NCBI GenBank assembly: GCA_041393965.1
Contig: JAWKJB010000002.1
Location: 310,001 to 374,000 of the forward strand
Direction: 5' to 3'
Origin: Acidimicrobiia bacterium
Lineage (GTDB): Bacteria > Actinomycetota > Acidimicrobiia > Spongiisociales > UBA5794
DNA length: 64,000 nucleotides
Part shown: piece after piece, positions 8,626 to 17,150 of the stretch
How positions within the stretch are numbered: the stretch's first letter is position 1
Layout: every line of letters begins with the position of its first letter
Notes under the pieces: model-generated
Seen by the model: the letters and a program-made list of their open reading frames with translations, nothing else
Database searches by the model: none
Told to the model about the DNA's origin: nothing
Translations under genes and position numbers: made by a program

Positions 8626-9390
8626 ATGTCCACACGATTCGACCTTTCAGGCAAGACCGCGCTCGTCACAGGGGGCAACAGCGGTATCGGCCTCGGCATC
8701 GCCGATGCCCTCGCGGAAGCCGGATCGGCTGTTGTGATCTGGGGACGCAGCAAGCAGCGCAATGCGGACGCGATCGAGGTGATCGCACGACATGGTCACA
8801 AAGCGACAGCCCTTGAGGTAGATGTCGCAGATGAGCCAGCTGTCGAAGCGGCGTTCACCGCCACGGTCGAGACACTCGGGCATGTCGATGCGGTCTTTGC
8901 AAACGCCGGGCTGGGATCTGGATCAGCACCCTTCGAGGACCTGACGACCGAGGAATGGCGAAAGGTCTTTGCGGTCAACATGGATGGGGCCTTCTGGACC
9001 TTCCGTGCAGCCGTCAGACACATGAAGCCTCGGGGCACCGGTTCGCTCGTTGTGACATCGTCGACCTCGGCAGATCTCGGGTTCAGTCGAGGTGAGCACT
9101 ACGCCGCCACGAAGGCAGGCGTCCGAGCCCTGATCCGGGGACTTGCCGTTGAGTACGGCAGGCACGGCATCCGCGCCAACGCGATTGCTCCCGGGTGGGT
9201 CGTGACGGGTATGACCGATCGGTTCATCGACGGTGAAGCCTTCGAGGCCCGCTACAAGCACCGGATCCCTCTTGGCAGATGGGGGACTCCGGAGGACTTC
9301 GGAGGGATCGCCGTGTATCTCGCCTCGGATGCGAGCCGGTGGCATACGGGTGACACGATCACGATCGACGGTGGCTTCCTCAGAACATGA
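8626..9390 (+). CDS. SDR-family oxidoreductase (FabG-like)
   Basis: 254 residues. Classical short-chain dehydrogenase/reductase with the cofactor motif TGGNSGIG (15-22), NAG (93-95), the active-site serine in VVTSSTS (about 145) and the YAATK catalytic pair (Y159, K163). The C-terminus HTGDTITIDGGF is typical of gluconate-5-dehydrogenase or 3-oxoacyl-reductase-like enzymes. The substrate cannot be read from sequence. It heads a same-strand group with the next SDR and MDR genes; a -10-like TAGCAT lies at 8589-8594. Confidence 0.83.
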   Translation: MSTRFDLSGKTALVTGGNSGIGLGIADALAEAGSAVVIWGRSKQRNADAIEVIARHGHKATALEVDVADEPAVEAAFTATVETLGHVDAVFANAGLGSGSAPFEDLTTEEWRKVFAVNMDGAFWTFRAAVRHMKPRGTGSLVVTSSTSADLGFSRGEHYAATKAGVRALIRGLAVEYGRHGIRANAIAPGWVVTGMTDRFIDGEAFEARYKHRIPLGRWGTPEDFGGIAVYLASDASRWHTGDTITIDGGFLRT

Positions 9391-9441
9391 CCTGGACGGT
9401 CCTCGATACACTCGGCGCCCACAGCCGACAAGAGGGGACCG

Positions 9442-10356
9442 ATGATCACCTTCGATGAACAGGTCGCGATCGTGACCGGCGCGGGACATGGACTCGGCCG
9501 CTCCCATGCCATTGCGCTTGCCGAACGAGGCGCTCGCGTGGTGGTCAACGATCTTGGGGGTGCACGGGACGGAAGTGGGGCATCGGCGAGCGCTGCGGAG
9601 TCGGTTGTGGCCGAGATCGAGGCTGCGGGTGGCGAGGCGATGGCCAATGCCGCAGATGTCACCGATCGAGACGCCGTCGATGCGATGGTTGCTGCTGCGC
9701 TCCAACGCTGGGGCAGGGTCGACATCCTCGTCAACAACGCTGGGGTCCTGCGCGACAAGAGCTTTGCCAACATGGACATGGACGACTTCGATTTCGTTGT
9801 GAAGGTCCATCTGACCGGTACGGCGAACTGTACGAAGGCAGTCTGGGACCACATGCGGAACAGCTCCTACGGGCGGATCGTCGTGACGACCTCATCGTCG
9901 GGCCTCTACGGCAATTTCGGTCAGGCGAACTACGGTGCTGCCAAGCTCGGGGTGGTTGGACTGATGAACACGCTGCGCATCGAAGGAACGAAGTACAACA
10001 TCCGAGTCAATGCGCTTTCCCCTGTCGCGCACACTCGCATGACCGACGAGTTGCTCCCCGACGACGCCAAGCAACTCCTCGCTCCCGAGGAGGTGACACC
10101 CGCGGTCCTGTTCCTCGTGTCGTCCGACGCTCCGAATGGCATGATCCTCGCCGCAGGCGCCGGTGGCTACGCCGCTGCGAAGATCAATGAGACCGAGGGA
10201 ATCTGGCTTCCCCCAGCTGATCGAAACCCCGAGACCATCGCGCAGCGTCTCGCCGACATCGTCGCACCGGACGGACAGCGCGAGATGACGAGCGGCAACG
10301 ATCAGACGATGAAGTTCCTCGATGCGGCGACCAGAGGAGCGGGGCAAGACCGATGA
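9442..10356 (+). CDS. SDR-family 3-hydroxyacyl-CoA dehydrogenase (MFE-2-type)
   Basis: 304 residues. TGAGHGLGR (12-20), VVNDLGG (34-40), NNAG (98-101), S151-S153 and YGAAK (Y164, K168) are the landmarks of the (3R)-hydroxyacyl-CoA dehydrogenase module found in peroxisomal multifunctional enzyme 2 and actinobacterial homologues. The extra C-terminal 50 residues are also typical. It probably oxidises a 3-hydroxyacyl-CoA during fatty or branched acyl-chain degradation. The stop overlaps the next start by ATGA (10353-10356), so it is coupled to the MDR reductase. Confidence 0.82.
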   Translation: MITFDEQVAIVTGAGHGLGRSHAIALAERGARVVVNDLGGARDGSGASASAAESVVAEIEAAGGEAMANAADVTDRDAVDAMVAAALQRWGRVDILVNNAGVLRDKSFANMDMDDFDFVVKVHLTGTANCTKAVWDHMRNSSYGRIVVTTSSSGLYGNFGQANYGAAKLGVVGLMNTLRIEGTKYNIRVNALSPVAHTRMTDELLPDDAKQLLAPEEVTPAVLFLVSSDAPNGMILAAGAGGYAAAKINETEGIWLPPADRNPETIAQRLADIVAPDGQREMTSGNDQTMKFLDAATRGAGQDR

Positions 10357-11336
10357 AAGCGGTGGTGTGCGCCGCGTACGGAGACCCCGAAGACCTCGCA
10401 CTCGTCACCGATGCCGCCGCTCCGAATCCCGGACCTGGTCAGGTGGCGATCGATGTCAAGGTTGCGGCGCTCAACTTCCCCGACCTCCTCACCATCAAGG
10501 GGGCCTACCAGGTGCGGCCCGAGCCACCGTTCTCGCCGGGGTTCGAAGCATCGGGGTTGATTGCGGCCGTCGGTGACGGTGTCACCGAACTCAGCGTCGG
10601 TGACCGGGTTGCTGCAGCGGGCGTATTCGGTGCATTCGCCGAACGATGGATCGTCGACGCTGATCATTGCGTTGTCGTGCCCGACCGGGTCAGCTTCGAG
10701 ACCGCGGCAGCGACGATCATCGCGTACGCGACCTCATACCACGCCCTCGTCAACCGCGCCCCCATTGCTCGGAATGACACGCTCCTCGTGTTGGGAGCGG
10801 CGGGAGGTGTCGGCTCGGCAGCGGTCGAGATCGGAGCGATGCTCGGTGCCAGGGTCATCGCGGCGGCGAGTTCTGACGACAAGCTTGCCCACTGTCGCGA
10901 GCGCGGTGCCGCCGACACCATCAACTACGCGACCGAGGATCTTCGGACGCGGGTCAAGGAGCTGACCTCGGGTCGTGGCGTCGATGTCGTGTACGACCCG
11001 GTGGGGGGCGAATACGCCGAGCCAGCATTCCGATCGCTTGGATGGAGGGGCCGCCATCTCGTGATCGGCTTCACGGCCGGGGAGATCCCGCGGGTGCCGT
11101 GGAACCTCGCACTTCTCAAAGAGGCATCGGTGGTCGGTGTGTACTGGGGTGGTTGGTCAATGCATGATCCCGCAGGGAGCAGGCGGTTCCTCGAACAGGT
11201 CTTTGCTCTCGTCGAGGACGGATCCTTGTCCCCGAGCGTGACGGCATCGTTCCCGATCGATGAGTTCCTCAAGGCATACGACTTGGTTCGCTCCCGCGCC
11301 GCTCGAGGCAAGGTCGTTCTCCGGATCGGTGCCTGA
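10353..11336 (+). CDS. Zinc-free MDR oxidoreductase (quinone oxidoreductase / acrylyl-CoA reductase-like)
   Basis: 327 residues, medium-chain dehydrogenase/reductase fold. The NADPH-binding turn is LGAAGGVGSAAVEIG (148-162). The cysteine and histidine ligands of zinc alcohol dehydrogenases are absent at the expected N-terminal sites, as in quinone-oxidoreductase and enoyl-CoA-reductase branches. Segments such as FPDLLTIKG and PFSPGFEASG are typical of the NADPH:quinone reductase family. Overlapping ATGA with the upstream SDR indicates coupled expression and a shared pathway on acyl or carbonyl intermediates. Confidence 0.82.
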   Translation: MKAVVCAAYGDPEDLALVTDAAAPNPGPGQVAIDVKVAALNFPDLLTIKGAYQVRPEPPFSPGFEASGLIAAVGDGVTELSVGDRVAAAGVFGAFAERWIVDADHCVVVPDRVSFETAAATIIAYATSYHALVNRAPIARNDTLLVLGAAGGVGSAAVEIGAMLGARVIAAASSDDKLAHCRERGAADTINYATEDLRTRVKELTSGRGVDVVYDPVGGEYAEPAFRSLGWRGRHLVIGFTAGEIPRVPWNLALLKEASVVGVYWGGWSMHDPAGSRRFLEQVFALVEDGSLSPSVTASFPIDEFLKAYDLVRSRAARGKVVLRIGA

Positions 11337-11355
11337 TCGCAATCGCACTCAGCGA

Positions 11356-12138
11356 TCAAACACCGTCGAGGGATGCATGGAGCGTGCGCATGCCGGCAAG
11401 CCACCGGTCGTAGTCCGACGCCTTGCGCGCGAAGTACTCCGCAACCTCGGGATGTGGAAGGATCAGAAAAGTCTCTTCATGGATACCTTCGATGACGGCC
11501 TCGGCGACTGCATCGGGGGTGATCGCGAGGTCGCGCACCCATGTCTGCATTGCGGCACTGTCGCCGCCGAACAGGTCGAGCATCGGCGTGTCGACGAACT
11601 GTGGACACAACGCCGACACCCGAAGGCCGCGGTCGCCGTAGGTGACCGAAAGCCACTCGGCCAGTGCGACGACCGCGTGCTTGGTGACCGAGTACGGCGC
11701 AGCTCCGAGGTTGGTCAGCAGCCCTGCCGCCGACGCCGTATGGACGAGGTATCCGCTCGCGCGTTCGAGCATGCCGGGGAGAACGGCTCGGACCGCGTAC
11801 ACATGGCTCATGACATTGACCTGCCAGGTTCGTTGCCACACCGCATCGGGCACATCGACAGACCCACCGGTCGCGATTCCGGCGTTGAGACAGACGATGT
11901 CGACCTTCCCGAACTCGTCTTCGATCGAGCCGAACACGCGTTGTGTTTCAACCGCGTCGGCAACATCGAGTGTCCTTGCAGCTGCGCCGACCGCCGTTGC
12001 GACCCGAGCTGCACCCTCCGCATCGATGTCAACGACGACGACCGCGCCCGCACCTTCGTTGGCGAAACGCCTCGCAAGGGCCTCCCCGATGCCACTCGCG
12101 CCTCCGGTGACCACAACGACTTTCTCCCTGATATCCAT
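11356..12138 (-). CDS. SDR-family oxidoreductase
   Basis: 260 residues from the ATG at 12138, which has AAGGAG seven bases upstream on the minus strand. Cofactor motif TGGASGIG (11-18), NAG (85-87), S136 and YSVTK (Y149, K153) mark a classical SDR. The C-terminal part (RKASDYDRWLAGMRTLH) resembles actinobacterial SDRs found in lipid and steroid catabolic clusters, but the substrate is unknown. It is transcribed against its neighbours: it converges on the MDR gene and diverges from the MaoC gene across 101 bp. Confidence 0.8.
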   Translation of the reverse strand: MDIREKVVVVTGGASGIGEALARRFANEGAGAVVVVDIDAEGAARVATAVGAAARTLDVADAVETQRVFGSIEDEFGKVDIVCLNAGIATGGSVDVPDAVWQRTWQVNVMSHVYAVRAVLPGMLERASGYLVHTASAAGLLTNLGAAPYSVTKHAVVALAEWLSVTYGDRGLRVSALCPQFVDTPMLDLFGGDSAAMQTWVRDLAITPDAVAEAVIEGIHEETFLILPHPEVAEYFARKASDYDRWLAGMRTLHASLDGV

Positions 12139-12239
12139 GTGCGCTCCTTGATGACCGCATGCATCCCGCCAGACCCTACGACGGGATGGCCGCGCCGGTG
12201 GCGGTATTCTGCCTGCTGCGCTGGACATGAGGTGGATAC

Positions 12240-12704
12240 ATGCGTGAAGTGCCGTTGGAACAGGTGGCGGAGCTCGTCGGAACCGAAGTCGGACATTCGG
12301 ATTGGTTCACGGTCGATCAGGGTCGAATCAGCGCATTCGCCGATGCGACCCTCGACCACCAGTGGATCCATGTCGATGAGCGCAGGGCCGAAGAGGGTCC
12401 GTTCGGTTCGACGGTCGCACACGGGTACCTGACGCTCTCGTTGCTTCCGCATCTGGCATCGGACTCGAATGTGGGGCCCGCGGGGGCGCTGATGGCACTC
12501 AACTACGGGAGCGACCGGGTCCGCTTTCTCAACCCGGTCAAGGCGGGGAGTCGAATCCGCACGCGGAGCACCCTCAAGGACTTCACATCCAAGGGAGGGG
12601 GCCGCTACCTTGCAACGACCGGCATCGTGGTGGAGATCGAAGGTGACGAAACGCCTGCGATGGTTGCTGATGTCCTGACAATGTTCGTGATGGATTCACG
12701 GTGA
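12240..12704 (+). CDS. MaoC-like hotdog-fold enoyl-CoA hydratase
   Basis: 154 residues, single hotdog domain. The hydratase-2 dyad is present as D39-x4-H44 within ATLDHQWIHVD, followed by the conserved GPFGSTVAHGYL. Such proteins hydrate trans-2-enoyl-CoA to (R)-3-hydroxyacyl-CoA, which would feed the MFE-2-type dehydrogenase encoded 2 kb upstream. It is followed 19 bp later by two acyl-CoA dehydrogenase genes. A -10-like TATTCT is at 12205-12210. Confidence 0.85.
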   Translation: MREVPLEQVAELVGTEVGHSDWFTVDQGRISAFADATLDHQWIHVDERRAEEGPFGSTVAHGYLTLSLLPHLASDSNVGPAGALMALNYGSDRVRFLNPVKAGSRIRTRSTLKDFTSKGGGRYLATTGIVVEIEGDETPAMVADVLTMFVMDSR

Positions 12705-12723
12705 ATCCACAAGAGGGAGTGGC

Positions 12724-13929
12724 ATGATGACGACCGACACCGATGCAGCGCTTGTCGATGAGGCCATCGACAAGCTGCTCGCCGATCATCCACCCGCATC
12801 GACGGATCCGAAGCGCTTCTGGGGGGCCCAGTACGATGCGGGCCTGGCCTGGGTCGACTTCGAGGAGGGATACGGGGGGCTCGGCGTCAGCCCGAGATTC
12901 CGCGAGACCGTCACGAGGCGGCTCGGTGAGGCGGATGCACCGCTGTGGAACCGGACGGCGAACATCCTTGGTATCGGGATGGGGGCAGGCGTCCTCGCCG
13001 CCCACGGAACGGCGGCACAGAAGGAACGGTGGCTCCGCCCGATGTTCACGGTCGACGAGGTCTGGTGCCAGCTGTTCTCGGAGCCGGACGCGGGATCTGA
13101 TGTCGCGGGGCTCTCGACGCGGGCGGTCAGGGACGGTGACGAGTGGATCATCAACGGACAGAAGGTCTGGACGACCCTTGCGCACATCGCGAAGTGGGGC
13201 ATGGTTGTCACAAGGACCGATCCGGATCAGCCGAAACACAAGGGCCTCACCTATTTCGTCGTGGACATGCAGGCTGATGGCGTTGAGGTTCGTCCCCTGT
13301 ATCAGATCACCGGCGAGGCAGAATTCAACGAGGTTTTCTTCAACGACGCTCATGTGCCTGATGATCAGCGCATCGACGATGTCGGGGCAGGATGGCGGGT
13401 TGCGATGACCACGCTCATGAACGAGCGGGTCGCGATCGGCGGCGGTACACCGCCTCGTGGAAGCGGGGCCATCGCGGTTGCGATGGATGCGTGGGAGGCG
13501 GCGGGGTCCGGTGATGCGGCCGATCGTCGTGAACTTGCGCGCCTGTGGGCCGAGAACGAAGCGATGCGCCTGACCGCGATCCGCGCAACTGAGAACATGA
13601 AGGTCGGTGTCCCCGGTCCCGAAGGTTCGACCGGCAAGCTCGCCTGGGCCGACCTCAACAAGGAGATCACCGCCTTCGCGGTCGGTTCGATGGGTCTCGA
13701 GGGCATGACGATTCCTGAGGGCTACGCCCTCGAACCAACCGTGTACGACACGCGGATGACCGAGCGTGTGCTGTCCGCGCAACGGTGGTTCCTGCGCTCG
13801 CGGGCCAACAGTATCGAAGGCGGGACATCCGAGATCATGCGGAACATTCTCGGCGAGAGGGTCCTTGGGCTTCCCGGCGAGCCACGGGTCGACAAGAACA
13901 TCCCGTGGAAGGATGTTCCCCGTGGCTGA
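12724..13929 (+). CDS. Acyl-CoA dehydrogenase (FadE-type), first of a pair
   Basis: 401 residues. The FAD/substrate region CQLFSEPDAGSDVAG and the middle-domain segment IINGQKVWTTLAH are diagnostic of acyl-CoA dehydrogenases. The C-terminal flavin motif is IEGGTSEIMRNI followed by GERVLGLP. At the usual MCAD catalytic Glu position (YEGTS) this protein has glycine and the Glu sits one residue earlier, so the base may be elsewhere, as in other FadE subfamilies. The next gene, a second dehydrogenase, overlaps by 8 bp. Paired FadE genes like this encode heterotetramers in actinobacterial sterol side-chain degradation; that assignment is by analogy. Confidence 0.86.
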   Translation: MMTTDTDAALVDEAIDKLLADHPPASTDPKRFWGAQYDAGLAWVDFEEGYGGLGVSPRFRETVTRRLGEADAPLWNRTANILGIGMGAGVLAAHGTAAQKERWLRPMFTVDEVWCQLFSEPDAGSDVAGLSTRAVRDGDEWIINGQKVWTTLAHIAKWGMVVTRTDPDQPKHKGLTYFVVDMQADGVEVRPLYQITGEAEFNEVFFNDAHVPDDQRIDDVGAGWRVAMTTLMNERVAIGGGTPPRGSGAIAVAMDAWEAAGSGDAADRRELARLWAENEAMRLTAIRATENMKVGVPGPEGSTGKLAWADLNKEITAFAVGSMGLEGMTIPEGYALEPTVYDTRMTERVLSAQRWFLRSRANSIEGGTSEIMRNILGERVLGLPGEPRVDKNIPWKDVPRG

Positions 13930-15043
13930 CGGCATCAGCTTCACACGCACCGACGAGCAGTCGATGCTCGCGTCGACACTCCGTGAGTTCCTCGAGGCCA
14001 CGGTCGACGATGACCGGACGCGGGAGATGTCGACGACAGACGACTCCTTCGACGGTCCCGTGTGGGACGGATTGCGGGACATGGGACTGTTCGGCCTGCA
14101 CATTCCCGAGGCGTACGGCGGTGCGGGCTTCACAACCGTCGAGGTCGGAATCGTGTTCGAGGAACTCGGCCGGAAGGTTGCGTCCGTTCCGCTGCTGTCA
14201 ACCGCCCTTGCCGCGACGGCCATCCTCGAAGCCGGGGACGACGACCTCAGACAGCACTGGCTTCCGGGACTCGCGAGCGGCGAGATGATCGGCACCCTTG
14301 CGATGCATGAGTCCGCCCACGACATCACCGTCGGTGGTGGGGAGACTTCGGTTGTGCCTGATGGCGACGGTTGGATCCTCGATGGCGCCAAGCGATTCGT
14401 GACCGACGCGGTCCATGCAGATGTCTTCGTCGTTGTTGCCGCTGTGCCGGATGGCATGGCGCTGGCGGTGGTTCCGGCACGGGCCGCTGGCGTCGAGGTC
14501 GTGCCGACCCACGCCCTCGATGCCACACGACCGATCGGAGAGGTCCGTTTCACGGGGGTGCGCCTCGACTCCGCGTCCGTCTGTGTCGACGCCGAAGCAG
14601 CGGTGTCGACCGCGATCGACATGGGTGTCGTCTGTTTGGCGTGTGAGCAGGTCGGGGGAGCGCAGTGGGGACTCGAGACCTCGGTTGCGTACGCGAAGAC
14701 GCGATTCCAGTTCGGCCGAGCCATCGGCTCGTTCCAGGCGGTCAAGCACAAGTGTGCGGACATGCTCGTCGCCGTTGAGCACGCAAAGTCGGCTGCTTGG
14801 CACGCCGCAGCGTCGTTCGAGGATCCGGAAGAGGCCGCGATCGCCATACCGGTGGCCCGATCGGTGTGCTCTGATGCCGCTCTTGCCGTTGCTGGTGAGA
14901 CGATCCAGGTGCTCGGTGGGATCGGGTTCACCTGGGAGCATGCAGCCCACCTCTATCTCAAGCGCGCGAAGTCGACTTCATTGCTGTTTGGTTCCACCGG
15001 GATGTGGCGTGATCGACTCGCCGACGCCGTCGGCATCAGGTAG
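13922..15043 (+). CDS. Acyl-CoA dehydrogenase (FadE-type), second of a pair
   Basis: 373 residues from GTG 13922, with GGAAGGA at 13907-13913; an in-frame ATG at 13913 is too close to that site. N-terminal segments GLFGLHIPEAYGG and FEELGRKVASVPLL and the C-terminal QVLGGIGFTWEHAAHLYL are characteristic of the FadE subunit that partners a second acyl-CoA dehydrogenase. The canonical EGT catalytic motif is missing, consistent with the non-catalytic or accessory half of an alpha2beta2 enzyme. Electrons would pass to the EtfAB proteins encoded at 54-56 kb. Confidence 0.84.
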   Translation: MADGISFTRTDEQSMLASTLREFLEATVDDDRTREMSTTDDSFDGPVWDGLRDMGLFGLHIPEAYGGAGFTTVEVGIVFEELGRKVASVPLLSTALAATAILEAGDDDLRQHWLPGLASGEMIGTLAMHESAHDITVGGGETSVVPDGDGWILDGAKRFVTDAVHADVFVVVAAVPDGMALAVVPARAAGVEVVPTHALDATRPIGEVRFTGVRLDSASVCVDAEAAVSTAIDMGVVCLACEQVGGAQWGLETSVAYAKTRFQFGRAIGSFQAVKHKCADMLVAVEHAKSAAWHAAASFEDPEEAAIAIPVARSVCSDAALAVAGETIQVLGGIGFTWEHAAHLYLKRAKSTSLLFGSTGMWRDRLADAVGIR

Positions 15044-15048
15044 CGGCG

Positions 15049-15786
15049 ATGGCATCCGTGGCGCGAACCGTTGTGATCCTTCACGGTGCTGCCGGAAGCG
15101 CAGCCTCGTGGGATGGTGTAGCTGAGGCTGTTCGTGCTTCCGGGGTGCCGTGTGTTGTTCCTGACCTGCCTGCGCATGGATCGAGTGGCGAACCAGCCCT
15201 TCGATCGATCGGGGAGTTCGCGGATTGGGTTGAGGGCCTGATCGAGGATGAAGGACTCGACGGCATCGTGCTTGCAGGCCACTCGATGGGGTCTCTGATC
15301 GCCCTTGATATTGCTGGTCGACGCAACACCCGCCTCGCGGCGGTCACCCTGATGTGTGTCGGTCATCCGATGAGCGTGTCAGCCACACTCCTCGATATGG
15401 CGGCATCCGACGGTGACGCTGCTCGCTCGTTCATGGCGAAATACTCAGCGTCGAAACGCACCAGCCCCGAACTCGAGGCACGGCGGGAAGCGCACCGGCT
15501 CCTCATGGATCGCGTGCCGCGCGCGGTGATCGAAGCCGATCTTCACGCGTGCAACGGCTACGACGCCGCGGTGGCTGCCGCGCGGGCGGTTTCGGTCCCG
15601 GCCATCGTCGTCACGGGAACCGAGGATCGAATGGTCCCGGCCGCCGCCACGGCTCCGATCGTTGAGGCGCTCGAATCACCCCTATGCCGGTCACTCGACG
15701 GCGTCGGGCACGCCATCAACATCGAGGCACCGGGCGAGGTCGCCGCGATCCTCACCGAAACCGCAGAGAACTCTTCGCTGTTGTGA
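15049..15786 (+). CDS. Alpha/beta-hydrolase
   Basis: 245 residues. The complete triad is visible: nucleophile S79 in GHSMG, acid D193 in GTEDRMVP and H221 in GVGHAINIE, with the oxyanion HG at 12-13. There is no signal peptide, so it is cytoplasmic. It starts 5 bp after the acyl-CoA dehydrogenase, so it belongs to that operon and probably hydrolyses an ester, lactone or thioester intermediate. Neither substrate nor subfamily is recognisable. Confidence 0.8.
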   Translation: MASVARTVVILHGAAGSAASWDGVAEAVRASGVPCVVPDLPAHGSSGEPALRSIGEFADWVEGLIEDEGLDGIVLAGHSMGSLIALDIAGRRNTRLAAVTLMCVGHPMSVSATLLDMAASDGDAARSFMAKYSASKRTSPELEARREAHRLLMDRVPRAVIEADLHACNGYDAAVAAARAVSVPAIVVTGTEDRMVPAAATAPIVEALESPLCRSLDGVGHAINIEAPGEVAAILTETAENSSLL

Positions 15787-15814
15787 GTTCGCGTGCCGAG
15801 GGCGTTCTGCGCGC

Positions 15815-17113
15815 TTAGTCGGCGTCGTAGAACTGGTCGGATTCGGTTGACCCTTCCAGCGCGAGGGTCGACGACTCGCCCCCGGTGATCACCTGGCTCA
15901 CCTGGTCGAAGTAGCCTGCTCCGACCTCGCGCTGATGGCGGGTGGCGGTGTAGCCGAACCGTTCCATGCCGAACTCCGACTCCTGGAGGTGCACATACGC
16001 CTCCATGCCCCGCTCGGCGTAGCCCCGCGCGAGGTCGAACATGCCTGCATTGAGGACATGAAACCCTGCAAGCGTGATGAACTGGAATCGGTAGCCCATG
16101 GCTCCGAGCTCCTTTTGGAAATTCGCGATCGTCGCATCGTCGAGGTGTCGCTTCCAGTTGAACGACGGTGAACAGTTGTAGGCAAGCATCTTGTCGGGGA
16201 ACTCGCCCCGGATGGCATCAGCGAACGCTTTGGCCTCGTCGAGGTCGGGTGTCGATGTCTCACACCAGATGAGGTCGGCGTATGGGGCGTACGCAAGCCC
16301 GCGGCTGATTGCGGCGTCCATGCTGTTGTCGACAGTGAAGAAGCCCTCAGCCGTACGCTCGCCGGTCGTGAACCGTCGGTCCCGCTCGTCGACATCGGTC
16401 GTGAGCAGCGTCGCACCGAGGCTGTCGGTGCGCGCAACGATGAGCGTCGGAACGCCGAGCACATCGGCGGCAAGCCGTGCCGACTTCAGGGTGCGCACAT
16501 GCTGGCCGGTCGGAATGAGCACCTTGCCACCCATGTGGCCGCACTTCTTCTCTGACGAGAGCTGGTCCTCAAGGTGGACGGCGGCCGCTCCTGCTTCGAT
16601 GAAGCTCTTGGTCAGCTCGAACACATTGAGCGCTCCGCCGAATCCGGACTCCGCGTCTGCGATGATCGGAACCATCCAGTCCGTGTCGTGCTCACCTTCG
16701 GACCATTCGATCTCGTCGGCGCGTCTCAGTGCGTTGTTGATTCGCTTGACCAGTGCTGGAGCCGAGTTGGCCGGATAGAGGGACTGGTCCGGATACACGG
16801 CCCCGGAGAGGTTTGCATCCGCCGCGACCTGCCATCCCGACAGATAGATCGCCTTGAGGCCGGCCTTGACCATCTGCACCGCTTGGCCGCCGCTGATCGC
16901 GCCCAGCGCGTGGACATAGTCCTCCGTGTGCAACAGACTCCAGAGCTTGTCGGCCATGACCGACGCGATCGTGTATTGCTCGACGAACGAACCCTGGAGG
17001 CGCACGACATCTTCTGCCGTGTGGTCACGCTGGACCCCGTCCCATCTCGGATTCGTGTCCCAATCCTGTTGGATCTCGTGGGCTCTCGCCGCGATCTGGC
17101 TCTCGTTGGTCAT
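15815..17113 (-). CDS. aceA: Isocitrate lyase
   Basis: 432 residues from ATG 17113, preceded by GGGAG. It cleaves isocitrate to glyoxylate and succinate, the first committed step of the glyoxylate shunt. The catalytic loop SSEKKCGHMGG puts the nucleophile at C191 (C195 in E. coli AceA). Supporting landmarks are SGWQVAADAN (92-101), the metal-binding IIADAESGFGG (150-160) and the C-terminal GMEAYVHLQE. Size agrees with the 428-435-residue bacterial enzyme. It lies 37 bp downstream of aceB in the same direction, so the two form a glyoxylate-shunt operon. Confidence 0.96.
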   Translation of the reverse strand: MTNESQIAARAHEIQQDWDTNPRWDGVQRDHTAEDVVRLQGSFVEQYTIASVMADKLWSLLHTEDYVHALGAISGGQAVQMVKAGLKAIYLSGWQVAADANLSGAVYPDQSLYPANSAPALVKRINNALRRADEIEWSEGEHDTDWMVPIIADAESGFGGALNVFELTKSFIEAGAAAVHLEDQLSSEKKCGHMGGKVLIPTGQHVRTLKSARLAADVLGVPTLIVARTDSLGATLLTTDVDERDRRFTTGERTAEGFFTVDNSMDAAISRGLAYAPYADLIWCETSTPDLDEAKAFADAIRGEFPDKMLAYNCSPSFNWKRHLDDATIANFQKELGAMGYRFQFITLAGFHVLNAGMFDLARGYAERGMEAYVHLQESEFGMERFGYTATRHQREVGAGYFDQVSQVITGGESSTLALEGSTESDQFYDAD

Positions 17114-17150
17114 GTGGGTCTCCCGTTCGGGTTCGTGCTTGGTAAGGATT

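Noticed and set aside
12583..14931. 782-codon antisense frame opposite the MaoC and acyl-CoA dehydrogenase genes
   Set aside because: Typical of high-GC codon bias: the sense-strand frames encode clear acyl-CoA dehydrogenases, while this one has no domain.
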